Part shown: positions 27,007-35,042 of the stretch, piece after piece
Numbering within the stretch: the first letter of the stretch is position 1
How the letters are laid out: the number at the start of each line of letters is the position of its first letter
From: Nostoc sp. NOS(2021)
GTDB lineage: Bacteria > Cyanobacteriota > Cyanobacteriia > Cyanobacteriales > Nostocaceae
Assembly (NCBI RefSeq): GCF_017115025.1
Contig: NZ_JABXKM010000073.1
Coordinates: 1 to 46,636 of the forward strand
Reading direction: 5' to 3'
Length of the DNA: 46,636 bases
Notes under the pieces: generated by a model
Databases searched by the model: none
Told to the model about the DNA's origin: nothing
The model's input: only the letters and a program-made list of their open reading frames with translations
Made by a program: the position numbers and the translations under genes

Positions 27007-27711
27007 ATGATTGAACGGAAATCTTTAGGGATAAAATACTTTGCGGTGCTGATTGGATTCCTGCGCGATCGCCCAGGTTTTCTAGAGGAAGTTCGCCAAG
27101 GTACAAGATTACCAACTAAAATCATTTCTCTGCTGGTTTGCAGTTCCTTATTTCTTGCCGCTTATGGCGGAATCATTGGTGCATATCATAGTTGGATGCA
27201 AGCTTTGTCTTCCGCCATTAAACTCCCAGCCCTTTATTTAATCACACTCCTGATTTGTATCCCGACGTTGTTTTTTGCTAACATTATTTTTGGTTCAAAG
27301 CGGACTTTTGCACAGCATTTAGCATTAGTATTAACTGCGGTTTCAGTCACGAGCGTACTTTTATTTAGCTTTGCACCAATCACACTGTTTTTCTTAATTA
27401 CCACCAATAATTATCAATTTTTAATTTTGTTAAATGTCTTGATCTTTGCATTGACTGGATTTATTGGTGTCTCGTCTTTATATCACGCCACGAGTTTAGT
27501 TTTAGAACAAGATAATGAAGGTAGCAAGACACGCCAGAAAATTTTACAATTTTGGCTATTTCTTTACGCTTTCGTAGGCAGTCAGTTAGGCTGGACTCTC
27601 AGACCCTTTTTTGGCACACCTGATTCTGTCTTTCAACTGTTCCGCGAAAGAGAAGGTAATTTTTATCTGAGTGTGATTCAAGCTATTAGCTATCTCTTGG
27701 GAATCCGTTAA
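27007..27711 (+). CDS. Multi-pass membrane protein, first of two paralogues
   Basis: This is a 234-residue protein with five or six hydrophobic segments: IISLLVCSSLFLAAYGGIIGAY, LPALYLITLLICIPTLFFANII, LALVLTAVSVTSVLLFSFAPITLFFLI, FLILLNVLIFALTGFIGV and FWLFLYAFVGSQLGWTLRPFFG. The N-terminal 40 residues are hydrophilic (FLRDRPGFLEEVRQGTRLPTK). It starts 24 bp after the cruP-like gene and is probably cotranscribed with it. The gene at 27754 is a close paralogue. The layout loosely resembles YIP1-type proteins, but I do not recognise the family and assign no function. Confidence 0.72.
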   Translation: MIERKSLGIKYFAVLIGFLRDRPGFLEEVRQGTRLPTKIISLLVCSSLFLAAYGGIIGAYHSWMQALSSAIKLPALYLITLLICIPTLFFANIIFGSKRTFAQHLALVLTAVSVTSVLLFSFAPITLFFLITTNNYQFLILLNVLIFALTGFIGVSSLYHATSLVLEQDNEGSKTRQKILQFWLFLYAFVGSQLGWTLRPFFGTPDSVFQLFREREGNFYLSVIQAISYLLGIR

Positions 27712-27753
27712 TTAATCATTAGTAATTCAATAAAATATACAACATATAAAATT

Positions 27754-28461
27754 ATGCTGGGAAAACAAAATCGCGGAATTCAACAACTTAGTGTTTTGGT
27801 TAATTTACTCCGCGATCGCCAGTCTTTCTTAGAAGAAATTCGTCACGGAGTAAGATTACAAAATAAAATTAGTTCTCTATTCGTAACTAGTTCCATTTTC
27901 TTTGCCATCTATGGCGCAATTATCGGCGCATCCCATAGTTGGGCACAGGCATTATCTGGAGCTATTAAACTTCCAGTATTTTATTTATTAACACTGATCA
28001 TTTGTTTTCCAACTTTGTTCTTTTTTAATGTTTTGTTTGGTTCCCGGAGCAGTATTCAACAACATTTCGTTGTGTTGCTCACATCTGTATCAGTGATTAG
28101 CGTGCTTTTATTTAGCTTGGCACCAGTGACACTATTTTTTCTAATCACTACACCCGATTCTTATCAATTTTTTAAACTGTTGAATGTGTTAATTTTTGGC
28201 ATTACAGGCATCTTTGGCGTGAAATTCCTGTATGAAGGAATGCAACTACTTTCTCAACAAGATGAAGTTGGCAAAAAAACCCGCACCACTATTTTAAGAT
28301 CCTGGTTATTGCTTTATGCCTTTGTTGGTATGCAGTTAGGATGGTTTCTCAGACCGTTTTTTGGTGCCCCTGACTCTAAATTTGAATTGTTTCGGGCGGT
28401 GAAAGGCAACTTCTATCTGGATATTGTCAAGGCGATTTCCGAAATTTTCGGTTTGCGTTAA
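27754..28461 (+). CDS. Multi-pass membrane protein, second of two paralogues
   Basis: This 235-residue protein aligns along its whole length with its neighbour: LLRDRQSFLEEIRHGVRLQNK against FLRDRPGFLEEVRQGTRLPTK, YGAIIGASHSWAQALSGAIKLP against YGGIIGAYHSWMQALSSAIKLP, and YAFVGMQLGWFLRPFFGAPDS against YAFVGSQLGWTLRPFFGTPDS. The pair clearly arose by tandem duplication and has since diverged, while both frames stayed intact, which suggests both are in use. The conserved HSW and LGW-LRPFFG-PDS motifs would be the places to look for function. Unknown family. Confidence 0.72.
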   Translation: MLGKQNRGIQQLSVLVNLLRDRQSFLEEIRHGVRLQNKISSLFVTSSIFFAIYGAIIGASHSWAQALSGAIKLPVFYLLTLIICFPTLFFFNVLFGSRSSIQQHFVVLLTSVSVISVLLFSLAPVTLFFLITTPDSYQFFKLLNVLIFGITGIFGVKFLYEGMQLLSQQDEVGKKTRTTILRSWLLLYAFVGMQLGWFLRPFFGAPDSKFELFRAVKGNFYLDIVKAISEIFGLR

Positions 28462-28521
28462 TCTAAGATTTATACGTGTTTTATATCATGTCCGATAAAT
28501 TCTTTATGATATGCTAAACCT

Positions 28522-28926
28522 GTGAAAAAACGAGTAACACTCACCTTCCCGAAACGCGCTGTGCAAATGCCAGTGACTTACGTACTGGCCAAAGAGTTCA
28601 ACGTCGCCGCCAATATTATCCGCGCCCAAGTTGCCCCAAATCAAATTGGCAAACTGGTAGTGGAACTAGCGGGAGACATCGATCAATTAGATGCGGCGAT
28701 TGAGTGGATGCGATCGCGCCATGTTAACGTTTCTTATACATTAGGCGAAATTGCGATCGACCCAGATGCCTGTGTCCACTGTGGCTTGTGTACTGGGGTT
28801 TGTCCTACCGAAGCCCTCACCCTCCACCCAGAGACATACAAGTTGACATTCACGCGATCGCGCTGTATAGTCTGCGAACAGTGTATCCCTAGCTGTCCTG
28901 TACAGGCAATCTCTACAAATATCTAG
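28522..28926 (+). CDS. NIL-domain ferredoxin, two 4Fe-4S clusters
   Basis: The first 75 residues of this 134-residue protein form a NIL domain (VTLTFPKRAVQMPVTYVLAKEFNVAANIIRA), a small ACT-like fold known from methionine-importer ATPases. Residues 76-134 form a bacterial-type ferredoxin with two cluster motifs, CVHCGLCTGVCP and CIVCEQCIPSCP. The combination is found in cyanobacteria and methanogens, where related NIL-ferredoxins have been linked to sulfur transfer in homocysteine or methionine synthesis; that role is not proven here. The start is GTG at 28522, directly before the first strand of the NIL domain. The gene ends next to a zone of nested repeats. Confidence 0.9.
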   Translation: MKKRVTLTFPKRAVQMPVTYVLAKEFNVAANIIRAQVAPNQIGKLVVELAGDIDQLDAAIEWMRSRHVNVSYTLGEIAIDPDACVHCGLCTGVCPTEALTLHPETYKLTFTRSRCIVCEQCIPSCPVQAISTNI

Positions 28927-29001
28927 CAGTCTGTCAGGTCTAGGACTTACGCATTGACAAGAAATACCAAATATGGAGAAGTTTAAAAACCACATCTTTC
29001 G

Positions 29002-29232
29002 TAAGGGCACAGCAATGCTCATACGTGTCAACTTAAGCTAAAAGCCAGTCTAAAAGAAGCTTTTAGAGATTGCCTCGTTCCCAGTCTCTGACTGGGAATG
29101 CCTACTACGAGGCTCCGCCTCTTGACTTGCGGCAGCAGCCCAATGAGGTACATTTCCAGCCAGAGGCTGGAAACGAGGTTTTAAAGGGGTTTGGGCTTAA
29201 GCTGACACCAATGAGCTTTTTCTGTGCCCCTA
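29002..29232. mobile_element. MITE family A, copy 1 (231 bp)
   Basis: The ends are inverted over roughly 38 bases with mismatches: the left starts TAAGGGCACAGCAATGCTCAT and the right is the inverse of TAGGGGCACAGAAAAAGCTC. Both ends carry TA at the border, as in IS630/Tc1-type elements that duplicate TA. The interior contains the TTCCCAGTCT..GACTGGGAA palindrome (29078-29098), a GGCAGCAGCC segment and a second palindrome TTCCAGCC-AGAGGCTGGAA. An inverted second copy is at 32019-32248. Confidence 0.8.
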
Positions 29233-29245
29233 CAGTATGGTCTAT

Positions 29246-29337
29246 AGGACTTACGCAAAACCACTCGCTGTAGGGGCAATTCATGAATTGCCCCTACCAG
29301 AAAATCACTCTTTTCGGCTATTGTTTGCGTAAGTCCT
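29246..29337. mobile_element. MITE family B, copy 1 (92 bp) with 7-bp target duplication
   Basis: AGGACTTACGCAAA (29246-29259) and TTTGCGTAAGTCCT (29324-29337) are perfect 14-bp inverted repeats. GGTCTAT stands directly on both sides (29239-29245 and 29338-29344), a perfect 7-bp target-site duplication. The interior holds another perfect palindrome, TAGGGGCAATTCA and its inverse at 29271-29296, itself a common dispersed sequence in these genomes. A second 92-bp copy with the same ends is at 41459-41550. Confidence 0.85.
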
Positions 29338-29440
29338 GGTCTATTTACTATCAAAGGATAATTAATCAAAACCTGGAACAACCTATTTTCGTTAATGCAC
29401 ATCACGATGACTTTGTACAGTGCGTAAGTCCGATGTGTGA

Positions 29441-30070
29441 TCAATGTTCAAACAAATCTTTAAATTGCAACAAATCTAAGGAAACTATCGTTGGCAGAAA
29501 TTCAAAACATTCTTGAGCAATTTCCCAACGTTCTTCTCGTTTGAGCATTTCTATTAGCTTCTGCTGCACACTAAGTAAGTAGCGCACATCATTGGCAGCA
29601 TAACTTAGTTGAGCTTCAGTTAAACTAGCGGCGTTACCCCAATCAGAACTTTGAGAGCTTTTATCCAGTTCCACTTGTTCTAACTCTTGCACCACATCTT
29701 TGAGTCCGTGGCGATTTGTGTAAGTACGGGCTAACTTACTAGCAATTTTGGTGCAAAAAACAGGGCCAACCTGAATCCCCAAATTAGCTCGCAAAGTGGC
29801 AAGGTCAAAGCGAGCAAAGTGAAACACTTTTACGACATTCGCCGCTTCCAAGAGTTTTTTTAAGTTTGGGGCGTCAGCTTGTCCTTTGGCTATGCGGATT
29901 GCAGTCACTTTCCCTTCGAGGTTGCACAGCTGGACAAGACACAAGCGATCGCGCAGGGGCAATAATCCCATAGTTTCTGTATCAACTGCGATCGCCACCC
30001 CTTCTAAATACTGAGAAAGAGCAGCATCACTGAGGTCGCGATCGCTCACCTGAAAATCTTGTAATGTCAT
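29441..30070 (-). CDS. rnd: RNase D-like 3'-5' exonuclease
   Basis: This 209-residue protein is a bare DEDDy exonuclease domain: IAVDTETMGL carries the first Asp-Glu pair, VFHFARFDLATL the second Asp, and YAANDVRYLL the final Tyr-x3-Asp. There is no HRDC domain, unlike the roughly 375-residue E. coli RNase D, so this is the short form common in cyanobacteria. Expected activity is trimming of RNA 3' ends (tRNA and other stable RNAs) in the cytoplasm. It is followed at its 3' side by the nested MITE zone and lies upstream of nothing obviously related; the CAP-domain gene upstream is transcribed in the same direction. Confidence 0.88.
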   Translation of the reverse strand: MTLQDFQVSDRDLSDAALSQYLEGVAIAVDTETMGLLPLRDRLCLVQLCNLEGKVTAIRIAKGQADAPNLKKLLEAANVVKVFHFARFDLATLRANLGIQVGPVFCTKIASKLARTYTNRHGLKDVVQELEQVELDKSSQSSDWGNAASLTEAQLSYAANDVRYLLSVQQKLIEMLKREERWEIAQECFEFLPTIVSLDLLQFKDLFEH

Positions 30071-30159
30071 GAATTATTCAAAAATAATAGCAGTGTCCAG
30101 CAGACAAAAGTCTTGTCAGACACTACATTATTATTATGCAAAAAAATCAGAAATTAAAT

Positions 30160-30708
30160 CTACCTAGTGTGAAAGAAAAGTTGTGTCAGGTAGACTTCGC
30201 CTTGATTATTAGTAGCAACGCCAATTCCAGTCAGGTTGTAATTTCCTTTAAGATTCTTTAGATGTCCGGGACTGTTGATCCAACCAGTAACAGCTTCGTC
30301 CACAGGGTTGCTATATCCCCGGTTGAAAGCAACATTTTCCGCCGCACTGTTGTAGCGAAGAGGGATAGCTTTGACTCGCCGTTCAAATCCCTGATGGCTA
30401 AATGGAGTTTTACCTTTAGCCATATTTTGACTATGAATTCTTGCCTGTCGAGTGATATTTGCATTTAGGGTCAACTTTGGCAGTCCTTTAGAAGCCCGAT
30501 ATCGATTAATTTCGTCAAAAACTGATTTTTCTAGCTCCGTAGTTTTAAAAGTAGGAGTCGATATTGCAACCTGACTGGAAAAAAGCGACAACAGCTTATT
30601 ACGGGTGGATGTATTTGTAGAAGGATAATTTGGTATCGGAACAGTCGTTAATCCACTAGCAAGGACAAGCGCACTTAAAGCGATGCCAAAAGCAGTTTGT
30701 CGGAACAT
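30160..30708 (-). CDS. Secreted CAP-domain (SCP/PR-1-like) protein
   Basis: The 182-residue protein starts with a signal peptide (FRQTAFGIALSALVLASGL) and contains a CAP domain from about residue 60: FDEINRYRASKGLPKLTLN, QARIHSQNMAKGKTPFSHQGFERR, AAENVAFNRGYSNPVDEAVTGWINSPGHLKNLKGNYNLTGIGVA. The His and Glu residues of the CAP cavity (in HSQNMA, ENVA and SPGHLKN) are present. CAP proteins are exported; bacterial members have no single defined activity, with lipid or metal binding proposed. A paralogue lies 450 bp upstream at 31158. An imperfect hairpin at about 30080-30135 follows the gene and may end its transcript. Confidence 0.9.
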   Translation of the reverse strand: MFRQTAFGIALSALVLASGLTTVPIPNYPSTNTSTRNKLLSLFSSQVAISTPTFKTTELEKSVFDEINRYRASKGLPKLTLNANITRQARIHSQNMAKGKTPFSHQGFERRVKAIPLRYNSAAENVAFNRGYSNPVDEAVTGWINSPGHLKNLKGNYNLTGIGVATNNQGEVYLTQLFFHTR

Positions 30709-31157
30709 GGAGAATTGCGTAATGTGTAGGGATATAAGACTTCTACTCTACCTTATTGTTCCGACGATATATACCACGATACTGTTAAGGATTGATGAAT
30801 TTCGGCAATCTGGCTATATCCTTGTATAGGAAGTACAAACAATCATTTCCAATTGTCAATAGTTCAGGAGTGCTGAGTCCTGAACCCTGAGTAAGAAATA
30901 ATGAGTAACAAGTAATGAGTAAAAAGTAGTACTTATGAATCTTTTCACTCAGCACTAGCTAAACCTTAGCTATCCGCTAACAGCACTGTTTCGGTCAGCT
31001 TCATGAAAATCACGGTTATTTTTGCTGAGAATTTAAGATTTTCATGAATCACTAAAGAAATGTCATTTAAACTACATTATTCTACATTTAGCAAAAGCTT
31101 TGCTAACAAGCTGAAGTTTGGGGAATTTGAGAAAAAACCTAAATTTTACCAAATCTA
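30709..31157. other. Intergenic region between the two CAP genes
   Basis: It contains the upstream region of the first CAP gene. The clearest structure is a perfect 12-bp inverted repeat, TTCATGAAAATC at 30999-31010 and GATTTTCATGAA at 31037-31048, with a 26-base loop. It lacks a T tract on the minus strand, so it is not an obvious terminator of the upstream CAP gene. An AGTAATGAGTAA-type short repeat lies near 30890-30925. No gene is seen. Confidence 0.55.
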
Positions 31158-31685
31158 TCAGCGAAGGAAAATTTGTGTGAAGTAGATTCCGCCTGCACTG
31201 TTGCTAGCGACACCAATCCCCGTCTTATTATAATTACCTCTGATATTGGCTAGATGCCCTGGACTGTTGAGCCAGCCTTGAACAGCTGTTTTGGCAGGGT
31301 TACTATATCCCTGGTTAAAAGCAACATTTTCACCAGCTGCACTGTAGGAAATACCGATTGCTTGAATCCGTTCTGAAAATCCCGTATGTCCAAAGGGAAC
31401 TTTACCATTAGCCATATCCTGACTGTGAATCCTGGCTTGATTATCGATAGCAGAATTACGAGTCAGCTTTGCTAGCCCTTGGGAACCTCTGTAGTTATTA
31501 ATTTGGTTGAAAACCGACTCTTCTAGACCAGCAGTGTTGACGCTAGATGCTACGAGATAAACAGCATTATTTGATACATTTGAAGATATCAGCGTAAAAG
31601 TTGGATTTGTTACAGGAGTAGCGATCGCACCACTACTGAGAATTATAGTGCTTAAACCAAGTCCGTAGATTGTTCTTTTAATCAT
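31158..31685 (-). CDS. Secreted CAP-domain protein, paralogue
   Basis: The 175-residue protein starts with a signal peptide (IKRTIYGLGLSTIILSSGAIATP). Its CAP domain is close to that of its neighbour: FNQINNYRGSQGLAKLTRN, QARIHSQDMANGKVPFGHTGFSER, AAGENVAFNQGYSNPAKTAVQGWLNSPGHLANIRGNYNKTGIGVA. The two genes arose by tandem duplication, with the mature domains more alike than the signal peptides and linkers. The separate promoter region between them suggests independent expression. Function and ligand are unknown. Confidence 0.9.
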   Translation of the reverse strand: MIKRTIYGLGLSTIILSSGAIATPVTNPTFTLISSNVSNNAVYLVASSVNTAGLEESVFNQINNYRGSQGLAKLTRNSAIDNQARIHSQDMANGKVPFGHTGFSERIQAIGISYSAAGENVAFNQGYSNPAKTAVQGWLNSPGHLANIRGNYNKTGIGVASNSAGGIYFTQIFLR

Positions 31686-32562
31686 TTGCTGGAAGTAAAG
31701 TTGCGGACAATCTAACTAAACTAATGTCAATATGACAAATTGGTTATATGTCTATATACCTTTGTTTATGGGGTTTTATGTTCAAAAACTACCAGCAAAC
31801 GTTTAAATTCACGATCTTACGAAAAATTACTCATGTTTATGAAAAATTCACATCTACCGTTAGTATGATTATTTCTATATAAATGGCAGAAATTTCTCCA
31901 CTAAAACCTCTGGGCGACTAGCTTTGGTAGAAGGTTTCTAACTCTTCCTGTACCACGCGCAACACCCGCGCAATATACGCTCCTTAATTACCTTGGTGCA
32001 TGGAATACAGACTACTCATAGGGGCACAGAAAAAGCTCATTGGTGTCAACTTAAGCTAAAACTCCTTTAAAACCTCGTTTCCAGCCAGAGGCTGGAAATG
32101 CTCCTCCTGGTAGCAAGGGAGGCGGCAGCCCCAACGAGGCGCGTTCCCAGTCTCAGACTGGGAGCGAGATCAGAGATAATCTCTAAAAGCTGCTTCTAGA
32201 CTTGCTTTTACCTTAAGTTGACACCCATAAGCTTTTTCTGTGCCCCTACCATGCATTGCATCCATAGACGCGTAGCGGCTTCGCGCAGGGTACGAGAACT
32301 GCTATATTTACGCATCCCCTTCTCTACGAGAGGCTGCGCCAACGGAGCGGGAACTCTTAACTCTTAACAGAAAAGACAGAATTAGCCCCGTTCGCGGTAG
32401 CGTCTTGTAGAGTTGCAAGGTTTTAAGCCGTACTTCGTCCCGCTACGCGCTTTCGCCCCTCGTGGGCGAAAAAATCCTTGTATCGCAAGGTAGGTTGAAA
32501 CCCAATCCCCTTGTGTCTGGCTTAATTTTCCCTGTTAAGAGTTTGCCGTTCCCTGTTCCCTT
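31686..32562. other. Repeat-rich intergenic region upstream of the second CAP gene
   Basis: The 877 bp hold MITE A copy 2 (32019-32248) and several Nostoc-type dispersed fragments around it, for example CGCGTAGCGGCTTCGCG-like stretches at 32270-32300 and 32430-32460. A hairpin built from CGCCCCTCGTGGGCG lies near 32453-32468. The trpB terminator should be near 32540-32560 on the minus strand, but I see no clear one. No gene is supported. Confidence 0.6.
32019..32248. mobile_element. MITE family A, copy 2 (230 bp), inverted
   Basis: TAGGGGCACAGAAAAAGCTC at the left and the inverse of the same sequence at the right form long terminal repeats (about 38 bp with mismatches, continuing into TGTCAACTTAAG). 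TA stands at both borders. The interior has TTCCAGCC-AGAGGCTGGAA, a GGCGGCAGCCCC segment and a TTCCCAGTCT palindrome at 32144-32164, in the reverse order of copy 1. The element is therefore the same family in opposite orientation, about 2.8 kb away. Confidence 0.82.
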
Positions 32563-33798
32563 TCATGCATCATTTAACAACTTGGCTACTGTTTGTACAT
32601 CCTTATCGCCGCGTCCAGAGCAGTTAATTACAATCCGGGGACTGTCGGTTAGTTGGGGACATAGGGTTTCGAGGTAGGCGATCGCATGGGCTGTTTCCAA
32701 TGCCGGGATAATCCCTTCCAATTTCGACAATCGTTGAAATGCCGCCAAAGCTTCTGCATCCGTCACACTATAGTATTCGGCGCGACCAGTATCCTTCAAA
32801 TAGCTATGTTCTGGGCCCACACCCGGATAATCTAACCCTGCACTAATTGAGTGTGCCTCAATGATTTGCCCATCCTCATCTTGCAGCAGATAGCTCATTG
32901 CTCCGTGCAATACACCAACTCGTCCTTTTGTCAAGGTTGCTGCGTGTTTTTGGGTATTGACACCTTCTCCTGCTGCCTCAACCCCAATGAACCGTATAGA
33001 AGACTCATTGATAAACTCATAGAATAGTCCCATCGCATTGGAACCTCCACCCACACAAGCCAAGAGAATATCAGGTAATACACCCCACTTTTCCATTGCT
33101 TGGGCGCGAGTTTCTTCGCCGATTACTGCATGGAAATCACGTACCATCATCGGGTAAGGATGGGGCCCTGCTACCGAACCCAGGATGTAGTGAGTAGTTT
33201 CCACATTTGTCACCCAATCCCGGATTGCTTCAGAAGTAGCATCCTTTAAAGTTCCCGTTCCCGCTTCCACCGGACGGACTTCTGCCCCCATCAACCGCAT
33301 TCTGAACACATTCAAAGCTTGGCGTTCCATGTCATGAACACCCATGTAAATCACGCATTCCAGCCCAAAACGAGCGCAAACTGTAGCTGTGGCAACTCCA
33401 TGTTGTCCAGCACCCGTTTCGGCAATAATCCGTTGCTTGCCCATGCGTTTCGCCAACAATACCTGACCGAGGGCATTATTAATTTTGTGAGCGCCAGTAT
33501 GATTTAAATCCTCGCGCTTTAAGTAAATTTGCGGCCCCGTGCGATCGGGTCGGGCATAATGAGCAGTCAGGCGTTCAGCGAAATACAATGGTGTGGCGCG
33601 TCCTACATAGTCCCGTAATAACTGCTGTAGTTCTGCTTGAAAACCAGGGTCATTGCGGTATTGCTGATAAGCTGTTTCTAGTTCAGCAAGAGCAGGCATC
33701 AGCGTTTCAGGTACATATTTACCGCCAAAGCGTCCAAAGCGACCTAGCGTATCGGGAACCTGAGCAGTTGAACTTGGAGAGAGGGGAGTGGTAGTCAC
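32563..33798 (-). CDS. trpB: Tryptophan synthase beta chain
   Basis: TrpB joins indole, received from TrpA, with serine to make tryptophan, using pyridoxal phosphate. The 411-residue length and the motifs are canonical: [16 protein letters not shown] at the N-terminus, [20 protein letters not shown] with the PLP-binding Lys, [13 protein letters not shown], the phosphate-binding [10 protein letters not shown] and NCSGRGDKD near the C-terminus. The start is GTG at 33798 ([10 protein letters not shown]). trpA is not adjacent; trpC is nearby at 37407, so the trp genes are dispersed, as is usual in cyanobacteria. No leader peptide like that of aroF is seen upstream. Confidence 0.96.
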   Translation of the reverse strand: MTTTPLSPSSTAQVPDTLGRFGRFGGKYVPETLMPALAELETAYQQYRNDPGFQAELQQLLRDYVGRATPLYFAERLTAHYARPDRTGPQIYLKREDLNHTGAHKINNALGQVLLAKRMGKQRIIAETGAGQHGVATATVCARFGLECVIYMGVHDMERQALNVFRMRLMGAEVRPVEAGTGTLKDATSEAIRDWVTNVETTHYILGSVAGPHPYPMMVRDFHAVIGEETRAQAMEKWGVLPDILLACVGGGSNAMGLFYEFINESSIRFIGVEAAGEGVNTQKHAATLTKGRVGVLHGAMSYLLQDEDGQIIEAHSISAGLDYPGVGPEHSYLKDTGRAEYYSVTDAEALAAFQRLSKLEGIIPALETAHAIAYLETLCPQLTDSPRIVINCSGRGDKDVQTVAKLLNDA

Positions 33799-33833
33799 AG
33801 GCTGTTTTCGATGACGGGAATGATTTAATTATT

Positions 33834-33916
33834 TTGACATCTCCCTCGGCTAGAAGCGCGAGGGATTCTAAACGGATGTTGCTACGCGAGCTATAAGCCC
33901 GACTCCGCAACGTTTA
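33834..33916 (-). ncRNA. Possible IS200/IS605 right-end / omega-RNA-like remnant
   Basis: Read on the minus strand, the stretch has a stem (CGTTTA with TAAACG, then GCAA with TTGC, separated by a short bulge), an inner GC-rich segment, and then the hairpin CCCTCG-cgcttctagC-CGAGGG followed by AGATGTCAA. A terminal hairpin ending in TCAA is what the right ends of IS605-type elements and the 3' part of TnpB guide RNAs look like in cyanobacteria. There is no tnpA or tnpB here. The resemblance is from memory and structure only, so this is a tentative call; it could be an unrelated stem-loop in the trpB leader. Confidence 0.35.
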
Positions 33917-34228
33917 CGAGCTGATTTATTTAATCTTATAAACAAATCAATTCGTTGTGGCACTGTCAAAACGCCCTACCCACCTTGGCTAGGTTATCCT
34001 AGCTGTATGGCTACTTTGTTGAATGCGTAAATATGTTTTTTTTTGTTATGGAGTTTTTCATCCTGTATTTACGCACTTTTATTTTATCATGAAAGACTGT
34101 CTGATTTTGGCAGGAAATTAGCTTTCATCCCCTGGCTAAAAGCTCTCTTGTTCTCAGCATTATTTGATAGAAAGTCTGGGGTATATCTGGGGAATGGGGA
34201 ATGGGAACTAAATTCATCGTTAATATTC

Positions 34229-34280
34229 AATGCCCCATGCCCCATGCCCCATGCCCAATGCCCAATCCCCAATGCCCAAT
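34229..34280. repeat. Heptanucleotide repeat (CAATGCC / CCATGCC)
   Basis: Seven consecutive seven-base units alternate between CAATGCC, CCATGCC and CAATCCC. It is the same STRR class as the CCCAATG array at 17738-17764. Confidence 0.92.
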
Positions 34281-34394
34281 TACTTTGAATCCCTTGCTAT
34301 GGATTTGTGATGTTAGCCTAGAAATTGATATCCCAGCAGAATGGTTGCGTAGAAGTTTCCACTGCCTTTGAAATTTTTCTTAAACATTCATTTT

Positions 34395-34742
34395 ATGTCT
34401 TCTTCCAATCCCAAATCTTCCGACAAAGCCTTTGTCTACCGCGAATTTGGCAACGACAACTCCGCCGCCACAGAAAGACCAATTCCAGAACTGCCCCCAC
34501 AACAACAAAATCTCAAAGTACAAGCTTCCCGCAAAGGACGCAAAGGCAAAACCGTCACAGTGATTAGCGGTTTTGAAGCCAAACCCGAAACCTTGGCAGA
34601 TTTGGTGAAGCAGTTGAAAAGCCAGTGTGGGACAGGTGGGACAATTAAAGACAACGAAATTGAAATTCAGGGCGAACACAAGCAGAAAATTGTCGAGATT
34701 TTGACCAAGCTAGGTTATAAAGCCAAAATTAGCGGTGGTTAA
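34395..34742 (+). CDS. SUI1/eIF1-like translation factor (YciH family)
   Basis: The 115-residue protein carries the SUI1 domain in its C-terminal half: VQASRKGRKGKTVTVISGFEAKPETLADLVKQLKSQCGTGGTIKDNEIEIQGEHKQKIVEILTKLGYKAK in outline, including the basic RKGRKGK loop and GTGGTIKDNEIEIQGEH. Bacterial members (E. coli YciH) can influence start-codon selection in vitro; their role in vivo is not settled. The N-terminal 40 residues are Pro/Asn-rich and probably flexible. I start at ATG 34395 (MSSSNPKSSDK), as cyanobacterial homologues do, rather than nine codons earlier. Confidence 0.9.
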   Translation: MSSSNPKSSDKAFVYREFGNDNSAATERPIPELPPQQQNLKVQASRKGRKGKTVTVISGFEAKPETLADLVKQLKSQCGTGGTIKDNEIEIQGEHKQKIVEILTKLGYKAKISGG

Positions 34743-34883
34743 TCTGGAGTGCGGTTTACCGCATCTTAACTGTGACGTAAATTGAGAGTGGTAATGTTAT
34801 CTTTGAGAGGTACAAATATACTTGAGCAGTGGTGAGTCACTTCGCCGACAAGCTGTCTTTTGTAAGATTAACAGGAGGTTCAA

Positions 34884-35042
34884 ATGGATTTAGTTCGTCT
34901 TCTGTGTGCCATTTTCTTACCGCCTTTGGGAGTTTTTTTGCAAGTAGGTTTTGGTATAGATTTTTGGATTAATATACTTTTAACGCTTTTTGGTTACATT
35001 CCTGGGATTATTCATGCAGTGTGGATAATTGCTAAGAAATAA
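34884..35042 (+). CDS. YqaE/Pmp3 family small membrane protein
   Basis: This 52-residue protein begins MDLVRLLCAIFLPPLGVFLQ and ends IPGIIHAVWIIAKK. That is the complete UPF0057 (Pmp3/YqaE) pattern: two hydrophobic helices with the signature LLCAIFLPPLGVFLQVG in the first and GYIPGIIHAVW in the second. A strong ribosome-binding site, AGGAGG, lies five bases before the ATG. Family members in bacteria and yeast are plasma-membrane proteins whose loss affects membrane potential or salt tolerance. It lies 140 bp after the SUI1-like gene on the same strand. Confidence 0.92.
   Translation: MDLVRLLCAIFLPPLGVFLQVGFGIDFWINILLTLFGYIPGIIHAVWIIAKK

Larger units (their letters stand above)
28942..29431. 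mobile_element. Degraded outer element bounded by AGGACTTACGCA inverted repeats
   Basis: AGGACTTACGCA at 28942-28953 and its inverse TGCGTAAGTCC at 29421-29431 bound a 490-bp stretch that contains two smaller complete elements (29002-29232 and 29246-29337). The outer ends are the same type as those of the 92-bp element inside. I see no target-site duplication at the outer ends and no transposase. The zone fills the whole gap between the NIL-ferredoxin and the RNase D-like gene. Confidence 0.5.
33799..34394. other. Divergent intergenic region between trpB and the SUI1-like gene
   Basis: It holds the omega-RNA-like structure at 33834-33916, a 10-bp perfect inverted repeat TGCGTAAATA/TATTTACGCA at 34024-34033/34066-34075 enclosing a T-rich tract, and the heptamer array at 34229-34280. 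Promoters for trpB and the SUI1 gene must also be here but are not distinctive. No gene is supported. Confidence 0.6.
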
